Below are positions 39,700 through 52,075 of a stretch of DNA of 64,000 bases, piece by piece. This DNA is from Globodera rostochiensis (lineage: Eukaryota; Nematoda; Chromadorea; Rhabditida; Heteroderidae). Below the pieces are notes generated by a model that saw nothing but the letters and a program-made list of their open reading frames with translations, made no database searches and had not been told where the DNA came from. Both the position numbers and the translations under genes were made by a program. The stretch lies in assembly GCA_018350325.1 (NCBI GenBank), contig JAEVLN010000043.1:124001-188000 (forward strand). Direction: 5' to 3'. The stretch's first letter is position 1. Every line of letters starts with the position of its first letter.

Positions 39700-40650
39700 T
39701 ATTTAGAATTTATACGAGTTTATTTACTAAGGCTATACCAACTAAACAAGTTTATAAAGCCATTCGCAAAAGAGAAATTGAAATTGATTTTTAGTGTTCT
39801 TGTAATTGTATTAAACAAATGCATTTAGCTCAGCAGGTGGCCGGAAAATACGACACCAGAAAATGCGACACTTAAAATGCAAACCCTAAGAAAATGATTT
39901 TAAATAGATCTGAGTGTTAAATTCTAAGTCTACTACGAAATACATAAAAGGCCGTGTAGTGGCTCGCCAACAGCGAGCCGATGACGAAGCAAGTAGGAGG
40001 GCAAGACGGAGGGCGGGTCCTGTTTTATGCCTAATCGTAAGTCTAAGCCTAACGAAGGGTGGCTTAGGCCTAAGCCTAACAAACCCCTAAGTCACTAACT
40101 TTTCCCCAGTTATTCTATCCGGCTTTGGCGTTACCTAAAAGTCGAGTTTTCCTTAATTTTCAAAAATTTCAATAGATTCATAATTTTCATTTAAATTAGT
40201 GTCGCATATTCAAGTGTCGTTTTTTCTTAATGTCGCATTTTCAGTCGGTGATTTTCTGGTTTCGCATATTCCGGGCGCCTTTCAGCAGTATTTTTGATAG
40301 GAATAAAGTGAATTTTGGGGGTGAATGGATACTTTTTAGGGGACATTGACCGCAATGTCTTCGCTTCCCCTGTCGCGCATTAGTCGACTTGCTTTCATAA
40401 TTCAAAATATTTTTTATACATTATATACACATTTAACAAAAAATTAAGTGTCGCGGTTCACAACAAACATTTTGTGGAATAAAATCGTTTTAAGCGTAGG
40501 CCATTCTCGTCTATATTTTGACTTCGCCTTCTGGTCGATTCCCATCAGCAGCTTTCATCGGATGGCTCGAGGACGGAAACGGCCTAAATGCAATTAAAAC
40601 TTTAGTATTAAAACAATAAAAATGTAAATAAATCAATCCATCCATTGTTC
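39700..40650. other. AT-rich DNA, no gene seen
   Basis: Nothing beyond scattered short repeats (taagcctaa near 40030-40085) is visible. Confidence 0.45.
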
Positions 40651-40652
40651 CA

Positions 40653-41652
40653 AATGTCATGAATAAATTATGTTGATATAACACGGCTTCGATAATAATT
40701 CCGACACATAAAATTCGGAATTATCGCGATTTTTTGCCCCAGATTTCTAACTTGGAATTCTCTTCAAAATCTCTTGAAATATAATTATTAAATTGTTAAA
40801 AATATAATAAATTTTTTATGTTAATATGTACTGGCTAAGATTATAAATACGGCATTTAAGAGCATGCCGCATTTCGCTTCAGATTTCTAAGCGCATAATC
40901 ATTGACAATGGACTTGAACTAATTATTAAATTGGTCTAAAGCTTATATTTATTTTTTGTTAAAATAACCCGGCTAATGATTATAATTGAGGCTAAAATGA
41001 AATTACGGATTAAAATTCAAATTTTTCGGCCAGTTTTAGCAGGGTCAAATTTATTGGAAATGGGACAAATATTATAATAAATTGTTCTAAATGTCATGAA
41101 TAAATTATGTTGATATAACACGGCTTCGATAATAATTCCGACACATAAAATTCGGAATTATTGCGATTTTTTGCCCCAGATTTCTAACTTGGAATTCTCT
41201 TCAAAATCTCTTGAAATATAATTATTAAATTGTTAAAAATATAATAAATTTTTTATGTTAATATGTACTGGCTAAGATTATAAATACGGCATTTAAGAGC
41301 ATGCCGCATTTCGCTTCAGATTTCTAAGCGCATAATCATTGACAATGGACTTGAACTAATTATTAAATTGGTCTAAAGCTTATATTTATTTTTTGTTAAA
41401 ATAACCCGGCTAATGATTATAATTGAGGCTAAAATGAAATTACGGATTAAAATTCAAATTTTTCGGCCAGTTTTAGAGGGTCAAATTTATTGGAAATGGG
41501 ACAAATATTATAATAAATTGTTCTAAATGTCATGAATAAATTATGTTGATATAACACGGCTTCGATAATAATTCCGACACATAAAATTCGGAATTATTGC
41601 GATTTTTTGCCCCAGATTTCTAACGTGGGATTCTCTTCAAAATCTCTTGGCG
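40653..41652 (+). repeat. 436-bp tandem repeat, two full copies and a third partial
   Basis: Copies begin at about 40654, 41091 and 41527 with atgtcatgaataaattatg. They are nearly identical over phrases such as cggcttcgataataattccg and tagcaggg or tagaggg. The third copy breaks at about 41650 and is followed by an inverse piece (41655-41760) of the unit's own centre. Confidence 0.92.
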
Positions 41653-41654
41653 AA

Positions 41655-41765
41655 ATCCGGCATGCCCTTTTATGCCGTATTTATAATCTTAGCCAGTACA
41701 TATTAACATAAAAAATTTATTATATTTTTAACAATTTAATAATTATATTTCAACGGATTTCGAAG
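41655..41765 (-). repeat. Inverted piece of the 436-bp unit
   Basis: The sequence from gccgtatttataatcttagc to aataattatatttca is the inverse of the centre of the unit at 40770-40880. The array is thus closed by a partial inverted copy. Confidence 0.85.
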
Positions 41766-42334
41766 AGAAAAGTTCCTTTATCTGGGGGTTCCCGGTTTTT
41801 TAAATTCCATTATTCGTTAAGTAAGCGCAACTCGCCCACCGTTTTCCCATCAGGGCTGGACGCAATTACGGATTGCACTTGCGGATTTTTTTTATTGAGA
41901 TTGCGGATTGCCCGCAATCAAAATCCGTCGTCCAGCACTGTTTCCCATTAATCCTTTTTGACCCAATTGAGCGTTCATTTTATAACAAAATAACGGCGGC
42001 GCTCCGAAAATGAACCAATCCCGCCCTTACCGGATGTGTAAATGTCGTCGCTGTATTGAATTACGTGTTGATTAAGTCAAGTTAAACCCAAATTTCAATA
42101 AACATTTTTGCCCTCTCCGAAGAAAACAAATATTTTCCGATTTAAATTTTGTAATTGTTATGTCTTTAAATTTAAATTCTTAATTTAGTATCTTTTCCAT
42201 TTGTCTTTAAAAATTGTTTTTCATGACATTATTTAACTAAAAATGTTTTTGGTTTATTTAAATTTTTTACTACTGTATTTTTGATTTATTAATCATAGAA
42301 TGCTTTTCCTCAAAAATGATTGTTTAATTAATTA

Positions 42335-43795
42335 ATGCGCATACATTCAATGGCCAAGCTAACAACCCCCCAAATGCATTATTCTGACCGCATTCAACCA
42401 TTTTTCACAATTTTGTCTTCGTTCGTGTCCATCGCATTGTCTGATTGGACGCCCGACCTTCGAGTGGCCATTGTAAGTGAAATTCACAGGGTGATTATGT
42501 CAGTAAAAATGGCTAAAAATTCTCAACTAATTTCCAACTGATCATTGATCCATACATCAGCCGTTAGAGAGGGGGCTTCAAATGGAGAGAGGGTTACTAT
42601 TTTTCAACGTAATTTTTTGAAATTATTTACCTAAATTGGTAATTGGAATTTTTCATAACAATATTTATTTGAACAACCACTGATATTTCAGGCACGTTTT
42701 TCCAAAATTCATTAAGAAAAACGCAAAAAAAAACAAAATAGCGTATTTTCTCTATTAGTAACCCCGGGGTTACTATTGTTCAAATGATTTGTTCTTGGAC
42801 CAAAACGCACTCCCCAAAGATCGATCGATATTTCCCAAAAAACTTTATTTTGATATTTTTATAAAATTTTCAAAACATGTGAAAAATACAAATTAAAATT
42901 TTCTCGGTGGCGCCTATCGGCACCGCCGACCTTCCCCTCCCAAAAGTAAAGCAGAATTCCTCAAAAAAACTCGATCGGCAAATATCGGATTTTTATACAA
43001 TTTTTATAAAAAAAAAAATGTAAAAATTCTAAAAAGTTTACCAAAAATCTTTTTTCGAAATCTGGAAAACTTAGTGTTTTTAAATATTGCGAGTAACCGC
43101 GGCTAACCGCGGGCGGGTAACCGGGTATATGATTTCTGCCTAAAATTTTGCTTTCCAACACAGATCCCATTGGAGCCACACTCATCGGCTGGCAATTATG
43201 GCACATACGCAGTGGAAAGCGTGAACGGATCGTTATCAACATCCGATCATCATTATTACGATCGTCATCCCAAACATTTGGCCACTAATGCCGGTGCGGA
43301 TGCCAATGACCTCTTCTGTCTGACGGAGGAGAACAGAGCGTACTGGACGCCGTTGGGGGAGTGGAGCGAATGTTCGGACAGTTGCGGAGGCTGCGGAATC
43401 CGATGGCGGCCGAGGGAATGCCGTAGACGACACGTCCAATGCGACTGTTTGGGGTAATCGATTGTTCTGATCAGCTTTTTTTAATCAGTTCAAATGTCAG
43501 CGATCTGACTGATCTGATCCGGTCTAAGAAGCAGATCAGGACAACAAAATAAATTGTTGATTTTCCGATCCGTTCCCTTGGTTCAAAACTGATCAGATAA
43601 ATTCTGATCAATCAATCTTATAGGATCATAAAGACATTGTTGTTTTTAAGTTCCGAGAAGGAAGAAGAAGCGTGTAATTTGGAAGTGTGCATTTATCTGA
43701 GAAAGGCGTGCTGCACTGGCAGAACGCACGCGTCCATTGATGGTAAATTTGCGTGCGAGCGCATTGACGACGAAACGGCGGATTACCGTAATTAA
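42335..43795 (+). CDS. Small TSP1-domain protein, likely secreted or extracellular
   Basis: Three exons, 42335-42472, 43164-43453 and 43651-43795, join in frame to 190 residues. Residues 108-140 form a thrombospondin type 1 repeat core: WTPLGEWSECSDSCGGCG with Cys116, 120 and 123, then Arg-rich WRPRECRRRH and CDC. Such repeats bind glycans or other extracellular partners. Residues 22-38 (FFTILSSFVSIALS) are hydrophobic and might be a late signal sequence if a downstream Met were used. The third exon adds an acidic Cys-rich tail (ACNLEVC, KACCTG, FACERID). Intron 1 (691 bp) carries a GC hairpin at 42906-42927. An inverse copy of the 436-bp repeat follows the gene. The exact family is not known to me; nematodes have several small TSR proteins. 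Confidence 0.75.
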
Positions 43796-43935
43796 TGGAT
43801 GTTGGGAAAATACCGTAGTTGCGCAACTTTCAATATTTTTTATTAATCCCTTTTTCATATATTTGAATTTGATAGAGGGTGCCTTTTGGTCTCCGATCAC
43901 TGCTCTTGGCGACAATCGCGACTCAGATCATCTCT

Positions 43936-44348
43936 AATTTAATAATTATATTTCAACAGATTTTGAAGAGAATTCCACGTTAGAAATCTGGGGCAAAAAA
44001 TCGCAATAAATCTGAATTTTATGTCGGAATTATTATCGTAGGCCTTGTTTATCAACATAATTTATTTATTCATGACATTTAGAACAATTTATTATAATAT
44101 TTATTCAATTTCCAATAAATTTGACCCGCTAAAACTGGCCGAAAAATTTGAATTTTAATCCGTATTTTCATTTTTGCCTCAATTATAATCATTAGCCGGG
44201 TTATTTTAACAAAAAATAAATATAAGCTTTAGACCAATTTAATAATTAGTTCAAGTCCATTGTCAAAGATTATGCGCTTAAAAATCTGAAGCGAAATCCG
44301 GCATTTCCTTTTATGACGTATTATAATCTTAGCCAGTTCATATTTCAT
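43936..44348 (-). repeat. Inverted copy of the 436-bp repeat unit
   Basis: Read on the minus strand it follows the unit at 40654-41090 in order, with about ten percent visible differences. It lies about 2.3 kb from the tandem array, so the TSP1 gene is bracketed by inverse repeats. Confidence 0.85.
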
Positions 44349-44349
44349 G

Positions 44350-46700
44350 GGGTGGTAGTCCAATCGTTCAGCCATGCAGCTTTTTGCTCCTTCTACCGTT
44401 GTTTCTGTTCCTCCTTCAGCCCCGGACCGGAGTCCAACAATAAAATGGCGCATTCATTCCATCCAATTCCATTATAATGTGCACGGCAAGCGCACTGTTT
44501 CCTTCACACAAAATAAACAAACACACAATAAAAATATATACTCAATCAAATAAAAGCTCACCACTTTTCAACAAATTTTGCGCCTTCCCCCGAAGGCAAA
44601 TTTTATTTTATGGACCTTTCGGCGCCAAGGCGCGCACATTTTGTTCACATGCGCAAACAGTGAAAAGAATGGTGCATAAAAGAAGATAATATAAAGGCAT
44701 ATACACAGCAACATAAATGAGGGCAATAAAATGTGTTGAGGTCCAATTTTATTGGCTCCATTTCGGTATAAAAAGAACAAATAAAGTCGACAATAAATGG
44801 ACACAAAAAATCTTGTGGCCGGGCCATTCATACGGCCCCCGATCAGCGGCTTTGGTCAGAGTATTCTCTCTGATCGGACACGGCGGGACCCCTTTTAATG
44901 CTGTCGTCGTCGTCGTCGTCGTCCATGCCATTGCATTCTTTGACACTTTTTGTTTTTTTTTGCCATTTTCGCAATAAATTTGGACTCCAAAAATGTTGAA
45001 AAACAAAACGAAAAAGTGTATAAATATGCACAGAACGCGGGCGGCCCAGCAAAGATTCATTCTTTTCATTTAGCTGAGTGTTTTCGAGTTTTTCATCTTT
45101 TTTTCTCTAAATTTCAAAATCCATCCGAATTCCGCAGACAAAACAAATTCCGATCTAATCAACGCCGCGGGGGATTTCATTTAGCAATTTTCGATTTGCC
45201 CATTGACCTTCTTCACATGACAAAGCTCCGTATTTATTCAAAATTTCGTTAACCTTGAAAAGCACAGAAATGCTCACATTTATTTATCCAAGAGGGGACA
45301 AATCCGTGCGCATAAACCGGTCCCTTTTGATCCCATAAAATTTTGTTGCGGAATTTGACGACGCTGAAAAACTTTCCCGCCGCAAGCACATTCATTTTTC
45401 GCCCACTTTTTCCCCGACGGCATTCATTTTGCTTTCAACTCGACACGATGCTGCTGATCACTGACCAATTCCTCCTCCCCATCCCTCCGGGTTTTGATTA
45501 AAAGCTGATCTGATCCATTTCTTGATCCAATAGGAAATGTCAGCGTGTAGCATGCAAATGGCGAAGAAGGATCAGAACACTCGTTAAATAACTATCCTGG
45601 TTTTGGACAATATGCCTGATCAGATAAGGTAAACTTATGTTTTTGAATCTCCGATCAGACTTCCCAGCAATCACTTTTAACCGATGCATCGGGAACCTAT
45701 TCTACTTCAAAGTTCAAGAAAACAATCTAATGCAAATGAATGTCTAAAAGCCGCGAAATTTTTGGGGTCCGACATGGAGTGATCGTTGAACTGCTTGGTG
45801 CCCTTTTAATGATGTGATCAGTGGCTGATTTTAACCGTTGAGCCATCTCACCATTTCTGGTGGGGGACTTTCTGGCCCATTTATCACTCTCTGCCCTTAC
45901 TTCACTCAATATGTTTTGGACTTCTCTTCTGATCATTGAAATTTCTGCTTACATTTCTCTCCATTCTCTTCCAAACCCCCCAAAATTGTGATATGCAATT
46001 TTGCGATCAGTCGTCCTCTCGACTGGTTGATCGGGGCGGGCTGTCCGCCGCCGAGTGCTTTTGACGCCGCCGCTGCTGGCGGCGTGTCGTCTCTCAATGC
46101 TTTTTGGCGTGCATAAATTGATGGATGAATTAGCATCAAAAAGCCCCCCCCCCGCCTCCCCCTCCTCCCCTCTGCCCCTAATAATGCAACCGCTCGTGAA
46201 TTAATCAGCAGCTGCTGCCACTACTGACACATCATTCGCGTGATCGAAGGAATCCATGACGTGACGTGACGTGAACGTGATGAGGATGATGATGGAAATG
46301 TTCAAATAAATTCTTAAGCAACGCACTGCACGCACAGTGTCCGAAAGCGGTCTTTTTTTAGGACAAATTTTTTTGTGGATAGTCTATAATCGGCGGGCGC
46401 ATGCCAATCAAAAACATTTTTTTTTTGCCAAAAATTTTCTAGAATCAATTACATTCAAGCATTAATAACGTGCACAGCAGGGGCCGCCCCTCTTTTTTGG
46501 GCCTGACGTCTTAAAGCCCGTAAGGCACATCCCGGGTGCAGGATTCGTTAGCAGTCAAAAATATTTCTAATTTTCACTAAATTTTATTTGAATTAAGAAC
46601 TTTGGCTAATTTCCCCAAATGAATTATACTGAAAGCAAACCGAATCTAGGTCAGAATATGGAGTCTTCTGGGGACAAATATAATCATCTTCAGGGTTCGC
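44350..46700. other. Intergenic DNA, no supported gene
   Basis: Short frames exist but have no family resemblance. A minus-strand frame at 45936-45727 (EVRAESDKWARKSPTRN and so on) is stop-free over 69 codons and mildly protein-like. A GTCGTC array is at 44902-44922 and a C-run at about 46145. Confidence 0.4.
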
Positions 46701-46779
46701 AAAATCGGCATGGGTTTTTGGGGTCAAAATGGTGGCTTATTCTATGTCCGTCAACCTGCTGTTAGAGGGACTTTGGAGC

Positions 46780-46965
46780 CAGAATCCGAATCTGACTTCT
46801 GTTTTAACCAATTCCGAACCCTGGACCAGAATTTGAACAATTTATGCTTTTTGAAAATTTTGGAGGCCAGAATTGATTTTGAAAATTTGGAATTTTCAAA
46901 AAATTGTTCGAACTCGGGTTCGGAGTTCGGAATTGGTTCAAACAAAGGTCGATTTGGATTCTTCA
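46780..46965. repeat. Foldback repeat related to 27341-27891
   Basis: Arms with gaatccgaatctgacttctg and its inverse (tcggaattggttcaaacaaa and on) flank a short centre. The same arm phrases occur in the elements at 26970-27225 and 27341-27891. Confidence 0.6.
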
Positions 46966-49575
46966 GCCCAAAAGCTCCCATAAACACCTTTTCTCGACTT
47001 TTATTAATCACTGACGCATTTTCCACGACGCATTTTCGCGAGCCTCAAAAAAGTTATGGGCAAAAGTTTTCAAATCGTTAATTGATTAATTGTTCTTCTC
47101 ATCGAAAGCTCTCAAATGATTTATGTATAATTTTTTAGAGAATTTCTGATCTTTTTGAATCCAAAAAATTCGTTTAAAAAATGTTGCCATATTTAACCAA
47201 TGATTTCTTTGTCAGATTCCGATCAGAAAATTACCAAAATATCAGATTATGATCAATCAATTCTGATCCAAATTTTTATGTAAAAAACTGGGGTTGATCA
47301 GTTTTTACCAAGCTTTCAGTTTTTTGATCAAAATGTTTGTGCAAAGAATGATTTCGATCAGTTTCTGATCCATTCAAAAACCTTTGCCCTTGTCACAGCC
47401 TTTCCCATTCATTCCCTGTGAATTTTGGATGGTCATCTCCTACCCCTCCTCCCTCTCCATCAATCGTCGTCATTTTCACGGGTTGCGCAGTCCCAAAAAT
47501 GAAGAACATCCGTCGTATACGTAGAGAGATCAGTTTGGAACCAATATTATTTATTTACAAGAATAAAAAAAATTGTGTGGCGGCAGCACAAATTATTTAT
47601 GGGCGGGACGACGGGGCGCTTCAAGGCAAATTTGGGGGGGGGGGGAGTCGGGAAAAATTTTGTGTGGAACAAAATTTTGCGCGATGCTTTTTATGTTATG
47701 GTTTATTACTCCCAGAAAGCCGGGATTTTTTTAGGACCAAACTCTCCCGTTCAGCGTGCCGTAATTCCAAAAATGCCAGTTTTGCCCGACTTTAATGATT
47801 ATTGAAGTCGTTTTGAGCAGAGACATTTTAAAGAACGTTCGTTTTTGCCTATTCTTGGAGAATTTCACTCCGATCGGAAAACCAAACCATTCATTCCATG
47901 TTTATTATTTTGATTATAAAGCCAAGCTTGTACAATTAGCTGAACATTTTTACCCAATTTTAAATTTGTTGTTTACCCAATTTTTTCGAATTTTGTTTAA
48001 GGCGCTTTCTTTTGTTCGCCCTACGCTCGCGCCCATCCAAATTTCTCTTTTTATTTTTGTAATTTTGATCAGACCAAACGGATCATTTTTACGGCTTCGT
48101 CCGATCGGGTTGACAATTTCATTTTGTTGATTTTACTTTGTGAATTTTGATCCGAGGGGCGCAAAAACGATCCATTCATTCATTCCCCCGTTCTCAGTGA
48201 CAGTAATGCGTGGGCATCCATCGTTTTTGTTTATTTTGACACTGTGCTGTACTCTTTGATCATTTTACTAAACCCCTTTTTGTTCTGATCAGTTTTCTGA
48301 TCACGTCATTCGTGTCCCTTTTCACATCGGCGACCTTTGATCCCACGCCCGACCCAACCTCGACGAGCTGTTATTTAAGAAAACGTTGCCATGTCCCGCA
48401 AACTCTAGCCTTTAGAGCCACCGTCGGAAATGCTTTACCATTAATATTTATTAAAAAGATAATTAAAAATTAAAAACAAATAAACTGTTTTAATTGTTGA
48501 AAGAATTAAGAAAAAAGATTAAGAAATTATTAAATTTTGAGTATTTTGCACTTTCAAAATTTTCATCATTCTTCAAAAATTCAATAAAATAATTAGAAAA
48601 TTAAAAATTGATTAGAAACGCTTTTATTACAAAATATGAGAATATTATTTAACAGGCCGCCCGTATAAATGCAACAAAATCAAAATTATTTTTCGTAAAC
48701 ATTGCGCACAATTTTGGATTAAATCAAAAACAAATTAATCATCCCCTTTCTTTCCCATATATTTACACCTTCTCAATGGGCGGGAAATTAAAGATTTTGT
48801 TGACAAAATTAAAAGTTCACTCATTTCTTGAACGCTTCGCCCCTAACCTTTTAATAAAGCTGCCTTTTAACTAAATAATTTTGGAAATTTTATTTTGAAA
48901 TTTAATTTGTTTCTCAAAATACCCCAATTTGAGGAGCCCGGAATTTTTACAAAATCTCGCCCGGATTCCTGGTCCCCGGGGATCCCAAAACGGAAATGTT
49001 TAATTGGCCTGTCTTACTTTAAAAAGAAATAATATTATTAAAAAATAATAATTTTATCAATGGGAACAATCAATTTGTTAATCGCTGTTAACACTCACTT
49101 CCTCCCCCCCCCCCCTCCCCCACACACTCAATGCCACCAGACAACAAATTTTGAATTTATCAGCACTGCTTAGGTGGGGGGAAAGACAGCGGGTTTCCGT
49201 TTTTGTATCTATTAGTACATATTAATAACCCCCATAATTCATTAATTTTACAACAATTTTTGAATTTCTTAAAAAATTTTGGGTGTGAGTGATCTGTTGT
49301 TTTTGTTCTCTGGTCTGTCTATCCCAGGCATCTGATCAGATGAAACGCGGAGATTTGGCTCAAATCTTGATCACTTTTATGGGTTGGCGCCCGACCCCGA
49401 AAAACGCGGCCCGATTCTCTAAAATCGATCAGATCACTCCGACGATATTATGAAAACTGATCAGAGGACCTTTTGGTTCATATGTTGAATTTTGTATTTA
49501 AATCAAAATTTTCTAACATTTTTTCGCGAACTTTCACTCGTCCAATTTCAGCTTCCTTTTTTGTATTGTGTAAAA
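46966..49575. other. AT-rich intergenic DNA with many TGATCA words
   Basis: No gene is supported. Two overlapping frames at 47418-47805 depend on a G-run. The stretch contains repeated gatcag and tgatca words, as does the following gene's introns. Confidence 0.4.
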
Positions 49576-52075
49576 ATGTTTTTGGCCAAGAAGACGGACA
49601 AATCAGAAAAGCTGTGGGACCAACAATGCATTCTCGAGAAGAATTCCGCTCTGTCGATGTCCATCGATGACCATCATTCCCGGTAGGTGGAGGAGTTGTC
49701 CTGAAAACGTTGATCGGTAAGCCCCTAATCGGTAAACACATTTTGTTCTGATTGATCATAAAATTAATTTAAATGTGGACATTTACTAATTCAACTATTT
49801 TAATTACCTATTCCATTTAGGCGTGCAGAACGCGTGCTCATTTTGGTGTCCGCACTGACAATGTTGTTTGTGCTCACGGAGTTTGTCGGCGGATATTTGG
49901 CACACAGGTATGGCACATTGTTGATCCAAAAGTGCGATCAGATTATGATCAGAGAAGCAGGGCGGGGGCCCGACTCCGACATTCCGTCCCCGAGCGTTAT
50001 ACCCCGAACGGGGGGTCGTGCATGTCCTAACCCCGGGCAAAGTCGTTACATTAAGACACAAGTCTGCCATTTGTCCCTGGATTGGTGCTTTGTCCATTTG
50101 ACATTTTGTAACCCATTTAAGCCTTGCGGTGATCACGGATGCGTTCCATATGCTCTCCGATCTGTGCTCATTTATTGTCTCCATCGTGGCCATTCGATTG
50201 TCACGATGTTCACCCACCAGTCGGCACTCATTTGGATTCCAACGTGCCGAAGTGCTGGGCGCTCTCTCCAGGTATCTAGATGAAAAAATCTGATCAGTCA
50301 CAGTATCAATTAGGTAAATGCGCAAATTTGTTACAGTATTCTCGTCATATGGGTGCTCACCGGGGCGCTACTGTATTTGGCCATTCTGCGCATCATTGAC
50401 CACGAGTACGAGGTGGAGCCGAACACGATGATGCTGACCGCTGGCATTGGCGTGTGCTTCAACGTGCTCATCGGTGCCTTGCTGCATCTGGTGAGATCGA
50501 ATAAATTCGTTTTTATTTTTATTTTTAATAATTTGACCGTTTATTCACAATCAAAAAAAAAGTTTAAATAGTATTTGATTTTCTTTTCGATCAGGTATGG
50601 CATACGGCTGGCAGCAACAATGTGATGGCACATACCCACGGGCACGCGCATTCGTTGCCATCGGCAAAAGAGGTGGCAGCCGCCGAGGAAGGCTCCTCCG
50701 TGTCCTCAAGCGTTGCCGAATATCAGCAAAATCAGCACACGTACGGACTCATAACTTTATATTTTATGGAAAATGAATGGGCGCTTTTTGATAAGAGCTG
50801 CTTTTTTTGAGTGGAAAATTTATTTGAATTTGATTAAAATTTTGAAAACCCGGTTTTTATAATAGCCCAGCATCCGATTAGTAACCCCAATACCGGGTTT
50901 GTTCTCTACCCTGCTGTCCGATCATTGTAAGAAAGCAAAAACATTAATTGATTGAATCCATTTTTCAACATGCCTCCTGATCAGTGACAAGAAAATAAAT
51001 GTCAGTGATCAGAATTCGAAAATTTCAAATTTGTACCTTTTGTATCAGTCACATACCTAAATTTGAATTTTTGCACTGCCAGATCAATGTAAGACTCATA
51101 GCCCGATTAGTGATTAGAGGCTATGCCTTGGTAATTTGATCAGTGATCAGAACCCAAATGCATCACGTTGCAGCAAAAACCTGAACATCCGGGCTGCGTT
51201 TGTGCACGTGCTGGGCGACCTCGTCCAATCGTTGGGCGTGCTGATCGCCGCTCTGATCATCAAGTTCACCGGCTATGCCATCGCCGACCCAATCTGCACG
51301 TTCATGTTCTCTATATTGGTCCTTCTGACAACGGTGTCCGTCTTTGGCGACACGCTGACCATCTTGGTAAGTGTTTGACAAGTGATCAAGAAATGATCTG
51401 ATCAGCACATCCAGAGGCCCGATCACAATCTGATCACTTATAGCCAATTTCACATTAAAATTTTCATTAAATTTTACAGATGGAAGCAAGTCCTAGTCAG
51501 GTTGATCACCAGAAATTGTACACTGATCTGATCACTTTGCCCGGCGTGGTCGGTGTCCATTCGTTGCGCGTTTGGTCCCTGAAAATGGACACTTTTGCGG
51601 CAACGGTCCACCTTGAGCTGGCTTCGTCAAGCGGAAGTGTCAAAGACAAATGCCTGGCCGACTCTGTGGTGGCCATGGCCCAGCAGAAGTAAGGCTTTTA
51701 TACGTAAAATGATCAAAAGCATGATTTTGATCAAAGTTGATGGAGGATTAGGTGGAATAAACAAAATCAAAAAATCGAAATTTTAATTGCAACTTTCAAT
51801 TAACTACATATACTGGACACTAAATTGGAATATTTGGACTATTAAATACAAATTAGCGATTGTTTGCAGATTGGTTTCTCGGCATCGCATACGCTTTGTC
51901 ACTGTGCAGGTGGCTGTCGACATTTTGTCATATTTGTATCAAAATAGTTTTATTTTTTTATTCATTGCAGACGCATTGTCGTCAAATGGGCAGCATTGCT
52001 GATGAAGAAGAACAAGAAGTAACAGCAGCACATCAAATGCATGTAATAAGCCTATCAGACGAGAAGCAGCAGTAG
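49576..52075 (+). CDS. Zinc transporter, cation diffusion facilitator (CDF/SLC30, ZnT-2/3/8-like)
   Basis: This family exchanges Zn2+ for protons across vesicle or plasma membranes. Nine exons, 49576-49682, 49821-49907, 50122-50271, 50337-50490, 50595-50740, 51174-51366, 51480-51688, 51870-51909 and 51971-52075, join in frame to 396 residues. TM2 has [16 protein letters not shown] with the metal site HxxxD (His74, Asp78). TM5 has [13 protein letters not shown] (His226, Asp230). The loop between TM4 and TM5 has a His-rich HTHGHAHS (residues 179-186). A cytoplasmic C-terminal domain follows ([18 protein letters not shown]). The tail is acidic. The nearest C. elegans relatives would be CDF-2 or TTM-1. 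Several introns are full of TGATCA words. The start was chosen as the first ATG of an open exon; upstream non-coding exons are possible. Confidence 0.92.

Noticed and set aside
45727..45936. Minus-strand 69-codon frame (EVRAESDKWARKSPTRN)
   Set aside because: Mildly protein-like, but no splice partners, no family and no start context; left as intergenic.
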